From: Malaya genurostris
Taxonomy: Eukaryota; Arthropoda; Insecta; Diptera; Culicidae
NCBI RefSeq assembly: GCF_030247185.1
Contig: NC_080571.1
Location: forward strand, 236,560,666-236,624,665
Direction: 5' to 3'
DNA: 64,000 nt
In this document: one piece after another, positions 23,476-34,740 of the stretch
Layout of the letters: each line of letters starts with the position of its first letter
Position numbering within the stretch: the first letter of the stretch is position 1
Notes under the pieces: model-generated
Database searches by the model: none
What the model was told of the DNA's origin: nothing
Seen by the model: the letters and a program-made list of their open reading frames with translations, nothing else
Program-made: the position numbers and the translations under genes

Positions 23476-23724
23476 CATTCACGTAGATAAGTTATTCACC
23501 GGCCCCAACTAATTCGTCTGAAGCAGACATTGCACAGTAAGCCGAAACGGAAAATCAGCGAGACAAAAATATTCTCACTATTTAATATCACTTGGCTTCG
23601 CCAAAGTTGTTGCAATCAACTAGCGCGTCTTTTAATGTAAAAGGTCATTAGGGTGGTTCATGGTTGGATTGAAAACTGGAAATATAACTTTCTTAATTGA
23701 AATTAAAAATTGTTGCACTTCACA

Positions 23725-24005
23725 GTATTTGTACACAAAACCCGACCCGAACCCGACGGGTATTATTCGGGTTCGGGTACAGAAACCGGTACCAGTGCCG
23801 TATGGGTATGGGTCGAGTTCTAGTTGAAGAATTTGGTCGAGTTTCAGGACTTTTTTCGGGTTTGGGTCGAGTACGGGTAAAGATTTTCCTTTTTCTATCG
23901 GGTACTGGTTTAGTACGGGTTTGGAAGAAACATTTATCGCGGGTTCGAGTCGGGTACGGGTAAAAGTTTTTTTACTTTTAATCGGATACGGGTCGGATTC
24001 GGATT
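23725..24005 (+). repeat. CGGGT-rich degenerate minisatellite
   Basis: Repeats of GGGTTCGGGT, GGGTACGGGT, GGGTATGGGTCGAG and similar, over about 280 bp, plus-strand G-biased. Its minus-strand frames give Asp-Pro/Pro-Tyr-rich peptides that are an artefact of the repeats. The G-runs might form quadruplex-like structures (inference). Confidence 0.7.
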
Positions 24006-24009
24006 TCAG

Positions 24010-24479
24010 AAAATGCTTACCCAACCATCTCTACTTCACAGCACAGTTGTAGGGGATTTTATTCTGAACAACTTTGCTGGAAAAAAAACCACTGTCCTAG
24101 CTTTTTATTCTATCGAGTCACATAAATTTTACGGAGTAAATGTAGGGTGGCTCTTTAAAAATCACTTTTTTGTGAGCTGCTTTACGAGAAAATCGTCTTC
24201 CGAAAAGTTGTCAAGCTATTCAACATCGTATATTAAAAAGATTTGTTTTTTTTTTTTCATTAAGTCAACGTTCTGATATGAATATTCAACAGATGCCAGA
24301 TCGTTAAAAATGAATCTTATACGGTTTCTGAAAGGTCATGAAATAAGGAAAGTTTAATGAAAAATCTAAGAGGGCGTTATTTTTGAACTCACGTCACAAC
24401 GTGTTTAAAATATGCTCGGTTATTTTACCTCACGACAACATTCGGTCATATGTTACGGCTTCGGTCATAAATGATTTCG
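24010..24479. other. AT-rich spacer
   Basis: No recognisable gene or repeat; AT-rich, with an 87-codon plus frame lacking motifs. Confidence 0.35.
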
Positions 24480-24760
24480 ACAATTGTGGATGATCCATTC
24501 TGCTACTTTCGCCATATAATCTAGATTTGGTTCAATCCGAATAACCGGAATAACCTGTGTGCTTTGAAGTCATAACCGTTTTTAATTATCTTTACTTTTC
24601 GTCTTTGATTCGTCAGCGCAAAACTGTTATGCAAGTTCAACTGTTATGCCACCTATCAATTCAAGGTAATCCGCTAAGCAGACACTTTTCAATTGTGCAC
24701 TGAAACTCTACGTCCTTACTGACGTGCCGAACGAAATCGTCTCTTTCGACTTTCACTGGT
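24480..24760 (-). repeat. MITE family A copy (inverted)
   Basis: Contains TTGTGCTTTGAAGTCATAACC-like and TTTCGTCTTTGATTCGTCAG, ACTGTTATGCAAGTTC and CCGCTAAGCAGACAC, which correspond to the reverse complement of the copies at 17860-18012 and 24865-25000. The two neighbouring copies therefore face each other. Confidence 0.5.
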
Positions 24761-24864
24761 CGATTCAGGTGTGGTCATCTAGGGGTTAGCCTAATTTGTG
24801 CTTTGGGCTGCATAACCGTTCTCAAGGTTTGTCAATGTCGAAAAGGGTGTTTTTGTTTGGCATT

Positions 24865-25000
24865 TCAGCAAGCACATTGAACTTCGGTGCAAAACTGAAA
24901 AGTGTTCTGCAAATAGTAGAAATTTCACGTCTACTTAGTGACTTAGTGATGAATTAAATGTTCAACACAAACTGTCGAGTCGTAGACGAAACGTAATGAG
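24865..25000 (+). repeat. MITE family A copy (direct)
   Basis: GAACTTCGGTGCAAAAC, AAGTGTTCTGCAAATAG and GTCGAGTCGTAGACGAAACG mark it as family A. It is inverted relative to 24480-24760, with which it could form a large hairpin. Confidence 0.5.
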
Positions 25001-25064
25001 AATATTGAAACACATATTTTAATTAGATTATAGAAGTTTTAATCTTTTTGTCATTTGCCTCTTA

Positions 25065-25170
25065 GATCAGAAAAGCTTCCTGATCCTGTGTCCGGCATTG
25101 GGAATCGAACCCAGATAGACTGCATTAAAGGCGAAGGTATTACCCATCACCCTATATTCTGCCCTGGTTC
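25065..25170 (-). repeat. SINE family 2 copy (tRNA-derived)
   Basis: On the minus strand: a head TAGGGTGATGGGTAATAC (A-box-like) and GGTTCGATTCCCAATG (a good B-box), then a tail with GATCAGGAAGCTTTTCTGAT. Related sequences occur at 33060-33170 and 42795-42895. It is a Pol III-type SINE fragment. Confidence 0.55.
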
Positions 25171-25539
25171 CGAACATACATTTTTAGCATCCACTTAAAG
25201 ACTTGTTTTCTACGTAGTCAATTAATATGTTGAAATGTGCCTAAAAAATAAAACTGGTGCTTGAAGAACAAGAAAAAACGATAATTGAGCTCAGCAGTAC
25301 CCCGCCGATTGTTATTCTCATTTGATCAACCTTAGTAATGATAGCAGAAAGCTGAATCTCAATTATTCATGAACACAAAAAATAAAATATCATAAGCTAA
25401 AGTTTTGTACAGCAACTCATTCCCGATATTTTTTCAACTGTAATTACACATTATATTCTAACTCTTTTGAGCCCGAAAAATGCAACCATCAACGACGACT
25501 TTATAATTATCCAGGCGAGCATCCAATTAAGATCGTCGA

Positions 25540-26110
25540 ACTTCCATATCACCGTGGTCTCGGGTTATTGTTGAAACGAAGCTCGCAGCCGCCGTCGTGG
25601 GTCTGTGTGCGGCGACGCCGGTATTCCCGTTTCCTGTATGTACTGCACACAAAGAGCGGCTGCAGCATCACGATAATGATAATGATTGCTCCGGGAGATT
25701 TAGCCCAACACTTCCATGCCAAAAAAAATGTATGAACAACAAACCGGGAAACCTTATGCTGCACTAGCTCGGGAAGATTTGCATTGGCACCTTCTCGTAT
25801 TCTCAACAATACGCCGATGACGCCAGACCAACTCGCCCTCGTCTGGTTCTAGCGGTCTGTCTTTGCGAGCCTATAATTCCTATATTGAAACCAAGCTCCA
25901 TGTTCTCTCTTCCCTTAAAGCGTCTGATTAATGCACTTTGCATCATTTTCATCGACGGGTCGATGACGACGATCATTACGAGAGTGATGATGCTGCGATG
26001 CTAATAATTACAGAGGATTTCGGGTAGATCTCCTCTTATGCTTGGCCCAGCTGCTCTGCCGTGCTGACTGTGGAATAATCCACCTTGTGATAAACTGCGC
26101 TGATATTCGC
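25540..26110. other. GC-richer non-repetitive island, possible regulatory DNA
   Basis: 25560-25860 is GC-rich, with GCAGCCGCCGTCGTGGG and GCGGCGACGCC. 25920-26010 is rich in GATGA/ATCAT and TAAT-type motifs. No convincing ORF, and no match to repeats in the window. A conserved non-coding role is inference. Confidence 0.25.
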
Positions 26111-26770
26111 TTTGCATATAATTATGTTTACTCTATTCGAAATGTCTGCTGTAGCTTACACTTATCGAACCACAATGAGCCATTAACAGAGCACAAATTA
26201 TGTTTTGTTTATCCCAACTCGGTAAATATTTTCAATACTTTTCCAATCTTTGATCTAAAATGAATGCCAGTGAAATGAAAAAATGTGCAATAAATAATTA
26301 TCGTTTGGTGCATTTAAATCATTCGCCCCGTTTCGTTTCACGCGCCGGAAAGAGGAGACCTTCTCGGTTCAGATTATCTTCATGGTTCCATTGATACCGC
26401 AGTCCAACACGTGCGCTTGCCAGGAATGGCGTTTTTTTACGAATTTTACCATTAGCCAGTTATTGCTCGAAAGTGTAACTGACCTGTACAGTAAGAATCT
26501 GTTACAAAACTTTTCGAATCATCGGAATTCAACTCTTTTTTCCAAAGCATTTCTGCAATAGTTTTGACCATTTCATCTTCAATCATTTTTCTTATTAAAT
26601 TATTGGAATTACTAAAAACCACACGATCTGAGTAGTCGCCTTTCGCACAACGGGATGAATCACAATCACGAATGCGAACAAGTTCGTTCAGAATCTAAAA
26701 ATTTGCAAAAGTAATCGTTTATTTCAAAATATTTTCTAATTATATGAGATCGACTCAGCAAAGCAAGGCC
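26110..26770. other. Spacer
   Basis: No gene recognised. 26320-26440 is somewhat GC-richer and non-repetitive. Confidence 0.3.
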
Positions 26771-26774
26771 TTTG

Positions 26775-26960
26775 TATTACATTCCTGTAGTGGAATTTGA
26801 CCTTCTGTTGCAACAGACTTCACAGCCGATTCAAAGTGTACAGAACCAGTACATGGCTGGTACTACGATTCTACTGACACTACGAATCCTTCCAGGTCGG
26901 TGCTCGAACATCCGACAACTGGTTTGCAAGATTGTAAGATCGACTCAGACGAAGTGTTTA
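26775..26960 (-). repeat. SINE family 1 copy (partly degraded head)
   Basis: Matches 47200-47395: the body AGCCGATTCAAAGTGTACAG, GGCTGGTACTACGATTCTAC and AATCCTTCCAGGTCGGTGCTC. On the minus strand it has the B-box-like TGTTCGAGCACC. The tRNA-like 5' part is broken, as the segment after AACCAG is replaced. No target duplication seen. Confidence 0.6.
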
Positions 26961-27034
26961 GAAGGTAAGGCGTTGTGAAACTTAACCTTCTGAAACCTTC
27001 GAGATCTGAAAAAGTGGACTTATTTCGCGAAAGT

Positions 27035-27165
27035 GAATTATTTATTCAAGGAGCAGGGAAAAGTTCACTGGTGTAAAAAATCAACTGATCTGATCTCCAA
27101 CAGGCATAAAACCTCCTCGTCTTTTGTATCAACAGATTTTTTACATCCTAATGGTACATAGATAT
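27035..27165 (-). mobile_element. LINE 3' end fragment
   Basis: The same 3' untranslated sequence as at 20695-20885 and 59740-59825, reverse-complemented: GGAGCAGGGAAAAG, CTCCAACAGGCATAAAACCT and CTTTTGTATCAACAGAT. Strongly 5'-truncated. Confidence 0.6.
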
Positions 27166-27299
27166 CTTATACTTGAATAAATATATTAAATACATTTCAT
27201 ACTTAGAGGCTAATGCTGACTCTAAAGTTATTCTGATAAGTGATTATGAAACAGTGCAACAAGGGGTAGGGACTAATGGATGGAGAAAAAAAACTGTTT

Positions 27300-27990
27300 T
27301 AATGATGTCATGGTGCCTTTCTCATGTTAATCTATATTACTATAGAATTTTTCGAAAAACGTTTTCATTGAATTTGAAAAAAAAAAAACAAGTAAGTTTT
27401 TTCGGGCATAAAGTATTTTACAAATTGAAACAGTTTTGAATAACAAAATGTGGAAAAATTACTCCCGATTTCGGAACCGGAAGTAGAATGCGGATAACAC
27501 TCAACAGCAGTATATAAAACCATAAATATGAAATTCCATACGGTCATCACTGCAAAATAAAATGTGCTCGGTACTGGAATTTTTGAAGTGGTGTTTTCCG
27601 GGAAGTGGGGTTGTTTTGCAAGCAACAGACATTACTTTAAAAAAGGAACAGTTTTGAAACAAATTTTGATAAAAGTTTCTCATTTTTGCTTCGTCGCTTT
27701 GAAAGAGAGAGGTTTTTCGACTACTATTCCCAATACTTCTGGAACCATGATCTAATAACCGATAGCTCCTAATCGGGTCCTAAAAGTCGAACTCGAATAA
27801 AGTTCAAAAGCGTTTCATGGGAAAGTATGGCTCTTCATATGAATCTTTGATTGCGGAAATCGGTTCAGCCATTTCCGAGAAAATTAAATGCAAATTTTGT
27901 TTAATTTTTCGCACATAACACCCTGTAATTCCAGAACCGGAAATCCGGCCAGAACAGAACTCAATAGCGTTCTGTGGGAACACAAGACTC
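27300..27990 (+). repeat. Family B repeat copy
   Basis: Begins with GATGTCATGGTGCCTTTCTC and continues with the diagnostic ACTCCCGATTTCGGAACCGG and AGTAGAATGCGGATAACAC, then 'CGGTTCAGCCATTTCCGAG' and CTGTAATTCCAGAACCGGAA. Non-coding. The right end joins a LINE fragment. Confidence 0.55.
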
Positions 27991-27994
27991 TTCA

Positions 27995-28215
27995 CTAGAT
28001 AATATAACTTAAAATCGTCTGCGAAAAATAGTTTAGAATTTTTTTTATAAAACTGATATAGTCGAGGTAAAATAAAAATAAGAATGATCCTAACTGACTG
28101 CTTTGAGGGACTCCAGAGCTGAAAGCGAAAGGTGCTGTAGGTGTGTCTCCGGTTTTCGCTGACATTTGGCGACCAATTAGATATGACATAAACCAGTTGA
28201 TTAAACATCCACTGA
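27995..28215 (-). pseudogene. LINE reverse-transcriptase fragment
   Basis: The minus frame reads SYLIGRQMSAKTG, then AFSSGVPQSSQLGSFLFLFY, aligning with the fuller frame at 58617 (VESYLTGRSMTVRIG and VSSGVPQGSHLGPFIFLLY). The normally conserved glycine of the PQGS motif is Ser here (PQSS). About 65 residues survive before divergence. Confidence 0.65.
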
Positions 28216-28219
28216 ATCC

Positions 28220-30145
28220 AAGTCTATGTCAAGCATTATGCCTTATAATACGTAAGTAAGGTCAAGCATTATGTCTTCCACACGGAAGTATGCAACGAAA
28301 TGGTGTGATGAACGTATCTTCGGATAGCAAAACAGGTAATTGTAAATGGGTTATTTTTTTCTAGATATCAATCTGAATTCAATTAATCTGAATCATTTAA
28401 TTCAATTAATCTGAATCATTTAAATTGAAAACGTTTTTGTAGAAGGACACTTACAATACTGTGTTTTCTAAACAGATTCTTGGAAGGATACAAAAAAAGA
28501 ATTGCAGTTCAAGAAAAGCGAAAATCTTAATCTAAAACTCTTCCGTTTTCCTTAAAATTATTCGAGAAAAATTATTTCAGTTTCAGCTTGCTTCCACTAA
28601 CACAATTAACTAACAACGCACACATTCCTATATGGATTTTCTCTTGCAGAAATTATTGCGAAATAAAGATTTACGTACCTTCTTTAAGTAATCTCGCAAG
28701 ATAGGAAACCTTTAGCACGTATTTAGCACGCGAAAGGCAATGGATATGGTAGGTTGTCTTAAAACTATTTATTTTTCCGGAAAACTGCATTTTTAACAGA
28801 AAATATTTAGTTTTGTCTAGTTTGTATAGTGCGATCTAATACAAATGCATTGAAGCAATGTGGCCAAATTTTTTTTTATTAGGGAATGAAAATCTATATT
28901 CATAAAATGTAAGCAATTTTCCATCAAACATTGATGAAAAGTTGCTTAAAACTGATATTTCATCCAAAAAGTCAGGCTTCACATTCGTTGGAGAATAAAT
29001 TATTGCTAAAAAAAATTGTTTAAAACTCATTGGTTTAAGCCACTTTGATAAACTGGTTGCACTGCATATATAAATACATAGATCTATGACAAACGTACCA
29101 AATAAAATGTACCTAATACACAAATTACCAACACAAGTAAACTTGGTTTACATTTGATCCTTAAATCGTTCGTCCGTTCATGAATTTCCTCACAATGAAT
29201 TTCATGACAATATAAACTGATTATCTTAATGATTTTTTAATCATGACAAGGATTTCGGATTCATTTTCGTGTAGTGCCTCAAACTCTGAAACATGCTGAT
29301 CCAGACTGCCTGATGATTGTACTAACTATGAAAATCATTCCAACTCGTAATTTTTACTTTCGAGAGCTGGATTTTCTTCACAATTCAGACCGACGTCATG
29401 AATCCATGAAAGCTTCCCGTTATTTGAATGCCAACTAAATATTAGAACAATATTCCTTCGATGTTGGAGAAAAGAAATTTTTGCTCTTATGCGTTAAAGA
29501 GTAGCTGCCTTTTGAAACAAAAATATTTTTACTGTATTTTATTTTTAAAATTCGCACATCGGAAAATCAGTAATTTTCAGAAATGTGGTTTTTAAGAAAT
29601 CCCGGAATTGCTTTAGAAAACAATTTTGACCATTGGTTATCAGATCAGTCCCAGAGTGCAATGTTGAGAACCTGTGCTGATAATATGCATTGGTTCTTTT
29701 CTTGACTTCACTATCATCGTAATCTTCATCATTAGCATCATCATCATCATTATCATCTGGCGATATTGTTCGCTATGATTCGGTGAAGCAGTCGGCGTCA
29801 GGTGGCAATTATCTTTAGAGTTTGTTCGATTTTCTTGTTTTATATGTGCGATGATGGTTAGTTTTTTTTTCGCATTCTTTCTGAAAGTTTCAATGCTTGC
29901 CGACGAGCAAAAACTAATTTAACTCATTTTAATAGCCAATGAGAGCAATATGATGATAATCTCCGTTAGTGATTAAGTTCAACAAAAGATACTGAATTTC
30001 GATATTTCCGATTTCTTCAATCGAGGATTCCAACGCTATAATAGGACAATTCCAAATTCATCCATGAGCATTAATAGTTGATTAGATTCAAAACATGTAT
30101 ACATATAATTCATCGAGTCCATTCATGCTTCCAACGTTTAACAAA
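28220..30145. other. Long spacer with small duplications
   Basis: Contains a local duplication, GTCAAGCATTATG (at about 28227-28239 and 28260-28272), and a perfect tandem repeat of AATTCAATTAATCTGAATCATTT at 28376-28425. Otherwise AT-rich and unrecognised. 29690-29960 contains ATCATC-rich, non-repetitive DNA that might be regulatory. Confidence 0.4.
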
Positions 30146-30149
30146 AAAC

Positions 30150-31340
30150 CTGTTTTAATTCACTTAGTGGTGTTATCATGTTTTTCTCATATAACTCATG
30201 TTAATATTACTAAGGAATTATTCAAAAAACATATTTTTAAATATTCAATAAGAATAAAAAAGTTAGTTTGGGTAAATATGAACTTTTTTTCAATTTTTTA
30301 CAGTTTTGACCCAAGGGTATACGAATTCTTCGTTTTTTGCATTTTCACTCTAAATGACGGTTTAAAATTTTAAACACATCTCATCATGTTGTTCCGGAAC
30401 CGGAAGTGAAATCCGAACAAAAATCAAAAGCAGCCAATTTTTATAGACGTTGATCCTTTTATTTGAGTCTAAGTTTGTGAAACTCGATTCATTTTTTTTA
30501 GAAAATGAAGAGAGTTCCGTCTTTGAGTTTTCGACCACTGCTTCCGGTACTTCTAGAACCGGGAGCTAGGGATCGTTAGAGCTTAAACCAAATTTAGAAG
30601 AGATTATACGTTTTTTGCACTATCGCTCTATATGACATGTTGCATTTTCGTACATACTACTCTGTATTTCCGAAATGGAATGCAGAAAACATAATACTTT
30701 CCATGAAATCTAAGTTTGCGAAGATCGCATTCGGATGAAATTCGGTAGGGTTATTTGGGGTTGTATGACCTTTTATTTGAACCTTAGCTTATGAAAATTG
30801 GATGAGTGGTCTCTGAGAAAATCGAGTGCACTTTTTAGTTCATTTTGCACATTTTACCCCGTAACTCCGAAACCGGAAGTCGGATTCAGATGAAATTCAA
30901 TGACAGGCTATGGTACTATAAGGCCTTGAATTCATGTTTTCGTTACAAATGGTATGATAAGCGTAATTTACCTGTTATTGAATGTAATCTAACTTCAAAA
31001 GTATTCACTTTTAAACTAAGCGCACATGGCTATTTTTTATTTTTTTCTTATTTTACATTTCGTCTTCGATTCATCAGTGCATAGATCACATGAAAGGACT
31101 TATGCTCTCATCACATGAAAGGACTTATGCTCTCATACCAAGTTTCGAAATTTTATCTAGAATCGTGTTCCGATCCCGAAGTTACAGTGTGATAGGTGCA
31201 AAGAACAAGAAAGCATACGTACTCACTTTTCTCGGAGATGGCTGAACCGATTTTCATAAAGGGCTTTAAATTTCATAGAAAATTCTTGAATTTTATTTGT
31301 ATCAATTTCAGAGATACAGGGTGAATAGTGCAAAAGTTAT
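30150..31340 (+). repeat. Family B repeat copy
   Basis: Starts at TTCACTTAGTGGTGTTATCATG and TTTTTCTCATATAACTCATG and includes TCCGGAACCGGAAGTG, CCGGTACTTCTAGAACCGGG, ACTCCGAAACCGGAAGTCGG and TTTCTCGGAGATGGCTGAAC. It is interrupted near 31040-31135 by a small family A fragment (ATTTCGTCTTCGATTCATCA) and the 25-bp tandem duplication. Non-coding. Confidence 0.55.
31086..31135. repeat. Perfect 25-bp tandem duplication
   Basis: A 25-bp unit starting TCACATGAAAGGACTTATG occurs twice without any spacer or mismatch, suggesting a recent slippage event. Confidence 0.9.
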
Positions 31341-31384
31341 CGTTTCAAAAGAGTTTCTTCATAAATGATCATGCAAAAAGGAGT

Positions 31385-31520
31385 TGATTCCTCAAACTGC
31401 TCAGTGTGAACTTAAACAGTTCAATTTGAACCGCTAAGCAGACGTAAAGTAAACGCTATTTGCGAAACATTTTTTTATATTGCATCGAAACGCAATGGTT
31501 TGCTCGATGTCCCGAAGGAA
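31385..31520 (-). repeat. MITE family A fragment
   Basis: ACAGTTCAATTTGAACCGCT, AAGCAGACGTAAAGTAAACG and TATTTGCGAAACATTTTT correspond to the reverse complement of the arms at 31640-31690. Confidence 0.5.
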
Positions 31521-31544
31521 ACGAATAGGCGACTGAGCTGGCCG

Positions 31545-31850
31545 ACCATAGATTTTGGTTATTTGGGAATTTGGTTAAAAGTAGTTTTGTGCTATGGGCA
31601 CATAACCGATTTAATTATTCTTTATGTTTCATCTACGACTCAATATAAAAAAGTGTTTCGCAAATATCGTTTACTTTACGTTTGCTTATCGGTTTAATTT
31701 GAACTGTTTAAGTTTGCACTAAGCAGTTCAGTTTGAACTGCTCTGCACTGACGAGTCGAAGACGAAACGTAAAGAATAGTGAAATCGATTATGTGCCCAT
31801 AGCACAAAGACGGCTTTTGGCCAAACCCCTAAACAACCAAGATATTTTAG
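31545..31850. repeat. MITE family A, near-complete palindromic copy
   Basis: Two arms of about 130-150 bp in inverted orientation. The left side carries TTGGTTATTTGGGAATTTGG, then TTTTGTGCTATGGGCACATA. The right side carries the reverse complement of these around 31790-31840 (ATGTGCCCATAGCACAAAG, then CTTTTGGCCAAACCCC). The centre contains AGCAGTTCAGTTTGAACTGC. It has no coding capacity; transcripts would fold into a long hairpin. It defines the family whose fragments are annotated elsewhere. Confidence 0.75.
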
Positions 31851-32256
31851 TTTACAAATATTGTTGGTTGATAACGGCAAAAAAAACTTCTTTAGACTAT
31901 CCCGGTCCTAGTATTTCGGCTCCGAAAGTATCGGAAGTAATGATTGAATATTGTGAAATTGAACGGTCTTATGGCTAGGTTGCTCTAAAATTTTATCCGA
32001 ACCCGACATCTGGGTCTGGAATCATAGGATTAAAGCTTGCTTCATTTAAATTGGAACAAACTTCTGCCCATATTGTGGCGCTCCTGGTGGACGAATTTGG
32101 AAGTTCTTGGCGCCCACGTGTCGGGAATTTTGTCAGCTTCACGAATGATTTTGGACATTCCGCAAATCGACTGTACATTGTAAACAATCAACATGAAAGC
32201 CGAAAGAAGGGAAAAAATTGTGCACAGTTATTTGTAAAATCCATTGTGGTCTGCAT

Positions 32257-32505
32257 CTAGGCATAAATCAAATAAACATAGCTTTCCCAGTGTAATAGTA
32301 ATGTAGTTGAGCAACCCGTGACACCAAAAGCACCGTCTGGTGGAGAATGGGTGCGTAAATGCTCCTAAAATGCATGCAAAAAGTTGCCTGCGCATTTAAC
32401 ACAACCACAGTAGCTAATGGAAAAAAGTACACCCGTTTGTCACCAGAGGTGCTGTACACCGTACAGTGAGAAATCTATGTTTATTTGATTTATGATCTAG
32501 GCTAG
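32257..32505. mobile_element. MITE inserted in the ITm transposon
   Basis: Imperfect terminal inverted repeats: GCATAAATCAAATAAACATAG on the left side (32261-32281), and on the right the reverse complement ATCATAAATCAAATAAACAT (about 32475-32498). The whole roughly 250 bp is a degenerate palindrome: the interior AAAGCACCGTCTGGTGGAG pairs with CACCAGAGGTGCTGT. CTAG flanks both ends and may be a 4-bp target duplication. Its insertion inside an ITm coding region dates it as younger than that copy. Confidence 0.65.
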
Positions 32506-32942
32506 CTTAACAGATGAAATTGCCCAGAAATACCGTATGACGCGTTATCAAACGGTATAAGGAAACATTGATGACGATTCGGAAGCCTCAAGCCAGTCGT
32601 CGGAGTGGAACTGTCGACCGGAAACTGCGTGGTAAGATTTTGAAGACGATTAAGAGGAATCCTAATCTGTCGGACCGTGATTTGGCCAGAAAATTCGCTG
32701 CTGCCCATAGTACCGTGAGGAGAACTCGACTCCGGGAAGGAATCAAGTCGTATCGAGCTAGCAAACAGCCAAATCGGACCATAAAACAGAATAGTGTGTT
32801 CAAAATTCGTGCTCGGAAACCATATGACCAGGTGCTGACCAAGTTCGACGGGTGTCTTCTGGTGGACGATGAAACCTATGTCAACGCTGACAGGTCTCAC
32901 GGGCCTTTATCGAATATTATTCGAATAGAATTTTTTTTATAG
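32506..32942 (+). pseudogene. ITm-type transposase fragment
   Basis: After the MITE the frame shows MTIRKPQASRRSGTVDRKLR, a helix-turn-helix stretch NPNLSDRDLARKFAAAHST, then KSYRASKQPNRTIKQNS and the first catalytic motif CLLVDDETYVNAD. The frame then runs into non-homologous sequence (RIEFFL, stop at 32940-32942), so the second Asp and the Glu are absent. The same motif order is seen at 7364-7987, but the sequences are clearly different ITm lineages. Confidence 0.65.
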
Positions 32943-33059
32943 ATTTGGTTGGTTGCCACTTTAGTTGAGAGACAGGGTTGATTTCATCGGAAAGGATGGC
33001 TCCTTATTTTACCTGATCATTTATTTCCGATTATATAAGTTTTATCCTTAACGTAATTC

Positions 33060-33170
33060 GCCCATTCGAGCCAGAAAAACTTTATGACCCTATGTGCGGG
33101 GTTGGGAATTAAACTTAGGTGGGCTGCGTGAAAGGTATCGACTTATCCATCACGCTATACCCGTTCCCAA
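33060..33170 (-). repeat. SINE family 2 copy (tRNA-derived)
   Basis: On the minus strand: GGGTATAGCGTGATGGATAA (A-box-like), a weak B-box (AAGTTTAATTCCC) and a tail with AGTTTTTCTGGCTCGAATGG. Related to 25065-25170 and 42795-42895. Confidence 0.5.
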
Positions 33171-33889
33171 TTTTACCTGATCAATATTTTTTTGGAATTC
33201 TCATGCATAAACTGACAAAGATTAGAAAAGCGATTATGGATGCTTAAGAAACGAAGAGATGCTAGAATAAAATTGTCGCTATTCAGTTCAACAGTTGAGG
33301 CTATGGCATTTAAAAAAAAAATCATTAATTCTTCGAATGCAAAACGGAATAAGACTGTTGGCAGTTTTCCTGAAAGTGCAAAAAAAAGGTGGGTGGGTAA
33401 TGTCAGAGACATAAGTGGATGTCGTAAATACGAAAACAACTGACATGTTCCTTAACACTTCCGAATATCAATTAGTTGATTAATTGTATGAATTATGCAA
33501 GCATTCCCCTTTGTCATATTTTTCGCAAAAACAAAGAAGGCTTCACTGGATCTCGATTACTGTGAATTTCACACAGCGAAAAATGCACAAATCTAATCAA
33601 ACAGTTCTAAATTTGCACTAAACTGAGGATTTTTACTTTCGATTTGCGAAGAAGAAATCCTAATAGTTCTTTAGAAAAGTTTTAGAGCCATTAGAACGGC
33701 TGATTTTGTATGATGCTCTCCACCGTTGTCCCCTTTTCGTTGCTTTCTCACCAATACAAACGACTAGCAGCTGTGATGTAATCGCTTTTGTCGGAAGCGA
33801 AACTAGCTTTGCAAACGTCACACAATACATCTGCTGGTAGTGGCGATAGAATTCAAACTGACCCAATTTTTGTTAAGAGGTTTCTTTTT
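33171..33889. other. AT-rich spacer
   Basis: No gene recognised. A minus frame at 33660-33866 has no known motif. Confidence 0.35.
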
Positions 33890-34340
33890 ACGTGATTTCG
33901 TTTGCAGCTTTTTCATTAATGGGCGGTCCTAACGGCTATAAAAATAGCAGCATATAGAATTTTAAAGTCGATTATTTCATTTCGGATTTGCATTTCATTG
34001 AAAGAAACTATCAGGATGCTGTACGTGATTCATTCATGCCTTTCAGAAGGACCAAATTGTGAAGCTCACTATGATATTAAGCACTGTTCGGAACATTTTT
34101 CTCGAACGATTTGTTGTACAGCAGCAGATATTTTGTTCTCTTCCTCAGAACACGTTCTGATTGGCTGGTGTTGACATGGGTCAAATGAGACAGGTTTTTC
34201 ATTAGTGTACTATTGAAATACTTCAATGCTTTTTTTATACACGCTTAAGTTGAAAAATTTCGATTCTATTGGTGGTTAGATTATATAAATCCTTTCACAG
34301 ATCACTGTGCTAGGAGCTCTCAAAATACGTGAAAGGCAAA
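33890..34340 (-). repeat. Partial inverted copy of the promoter-like units
   Basis: On the minus strand it carries AGCCAATCAGAACGTG (a CCAAT box near 34148-34165), and upstream of it the TAATCTAACCACCAATAGAAT and AAATTTTTCAACTTAAGC counterparts of 13280-13350. The plus strand also has GGCTATAAAAATAGC (33934-33948). It is a third member of the family at 13190-14000. Confidence 0.4.
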
Positions 34341-34344
34341 CGCG

Positions 34345-34740
34345 CCTTATGAATTATCCTCTTTGATACTCGTTCATACCAAGCATTTCAGAAAAGTTTA
34401 ATTTTGATTTATTTGAGATTATGTCACACAATTGAAAATTTTATCATAATATTGTGATCATATTTCCAATGGCATGTAGCAAAAATTATGTTGATTCGTT
34501 AGATACAACAAGAGATATTCACGATCAAAAACTTATCACTCTCTCAGAGGGTAAATTTTGAAAAGGCGCCCCATAGTAAAGTAAGTCGTATTCACGACAA
34601 AACTTTTAACTGTGCAACTCTTTCAATTCATCAAAATAATCTCAGGATATAACTATTAATTTGAGTTCAAAATTGTCGGTTTTGTTTTTCAAGTTTGAAC
34701 TTTGTTACGTTCAAAATGTGAAAATCCGACTGTTTGATCT
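34345..34740. other. AT-rich spacer
   Basis: Nothing recognised. Confidence 0.35.

Larger units (their letters stand above)
31990..32942 (+). mobile_element. ITm/DD37E-type transposon, split by a MITE and 3'-truncated
   Basis: Upstream of a coding start near 32191 (ATGAAAGCCGAAAGAAGGG) lies a leader with TTCTTGGCGCCCACGTGTCG. After about 17 codons the frame is broken by the MITE at 32257-32505, then resumes. The 3' part with the second and third catalytic residues and the right terminus are missing after about 32925. Confidence 0.6.

Noticed and set aside
23632..24024. 130-codon minus-strand frame rich in Asp-Pro/Pro-Tyr
   Set aside because: An artefact of the CGGGT minisatellite, with no domain and no coding context.
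25549..25809. 86-codon minus-strand frame
   Set aside because: Lies in the GC-richer island but has no motif; no splice signals at sensible positions.
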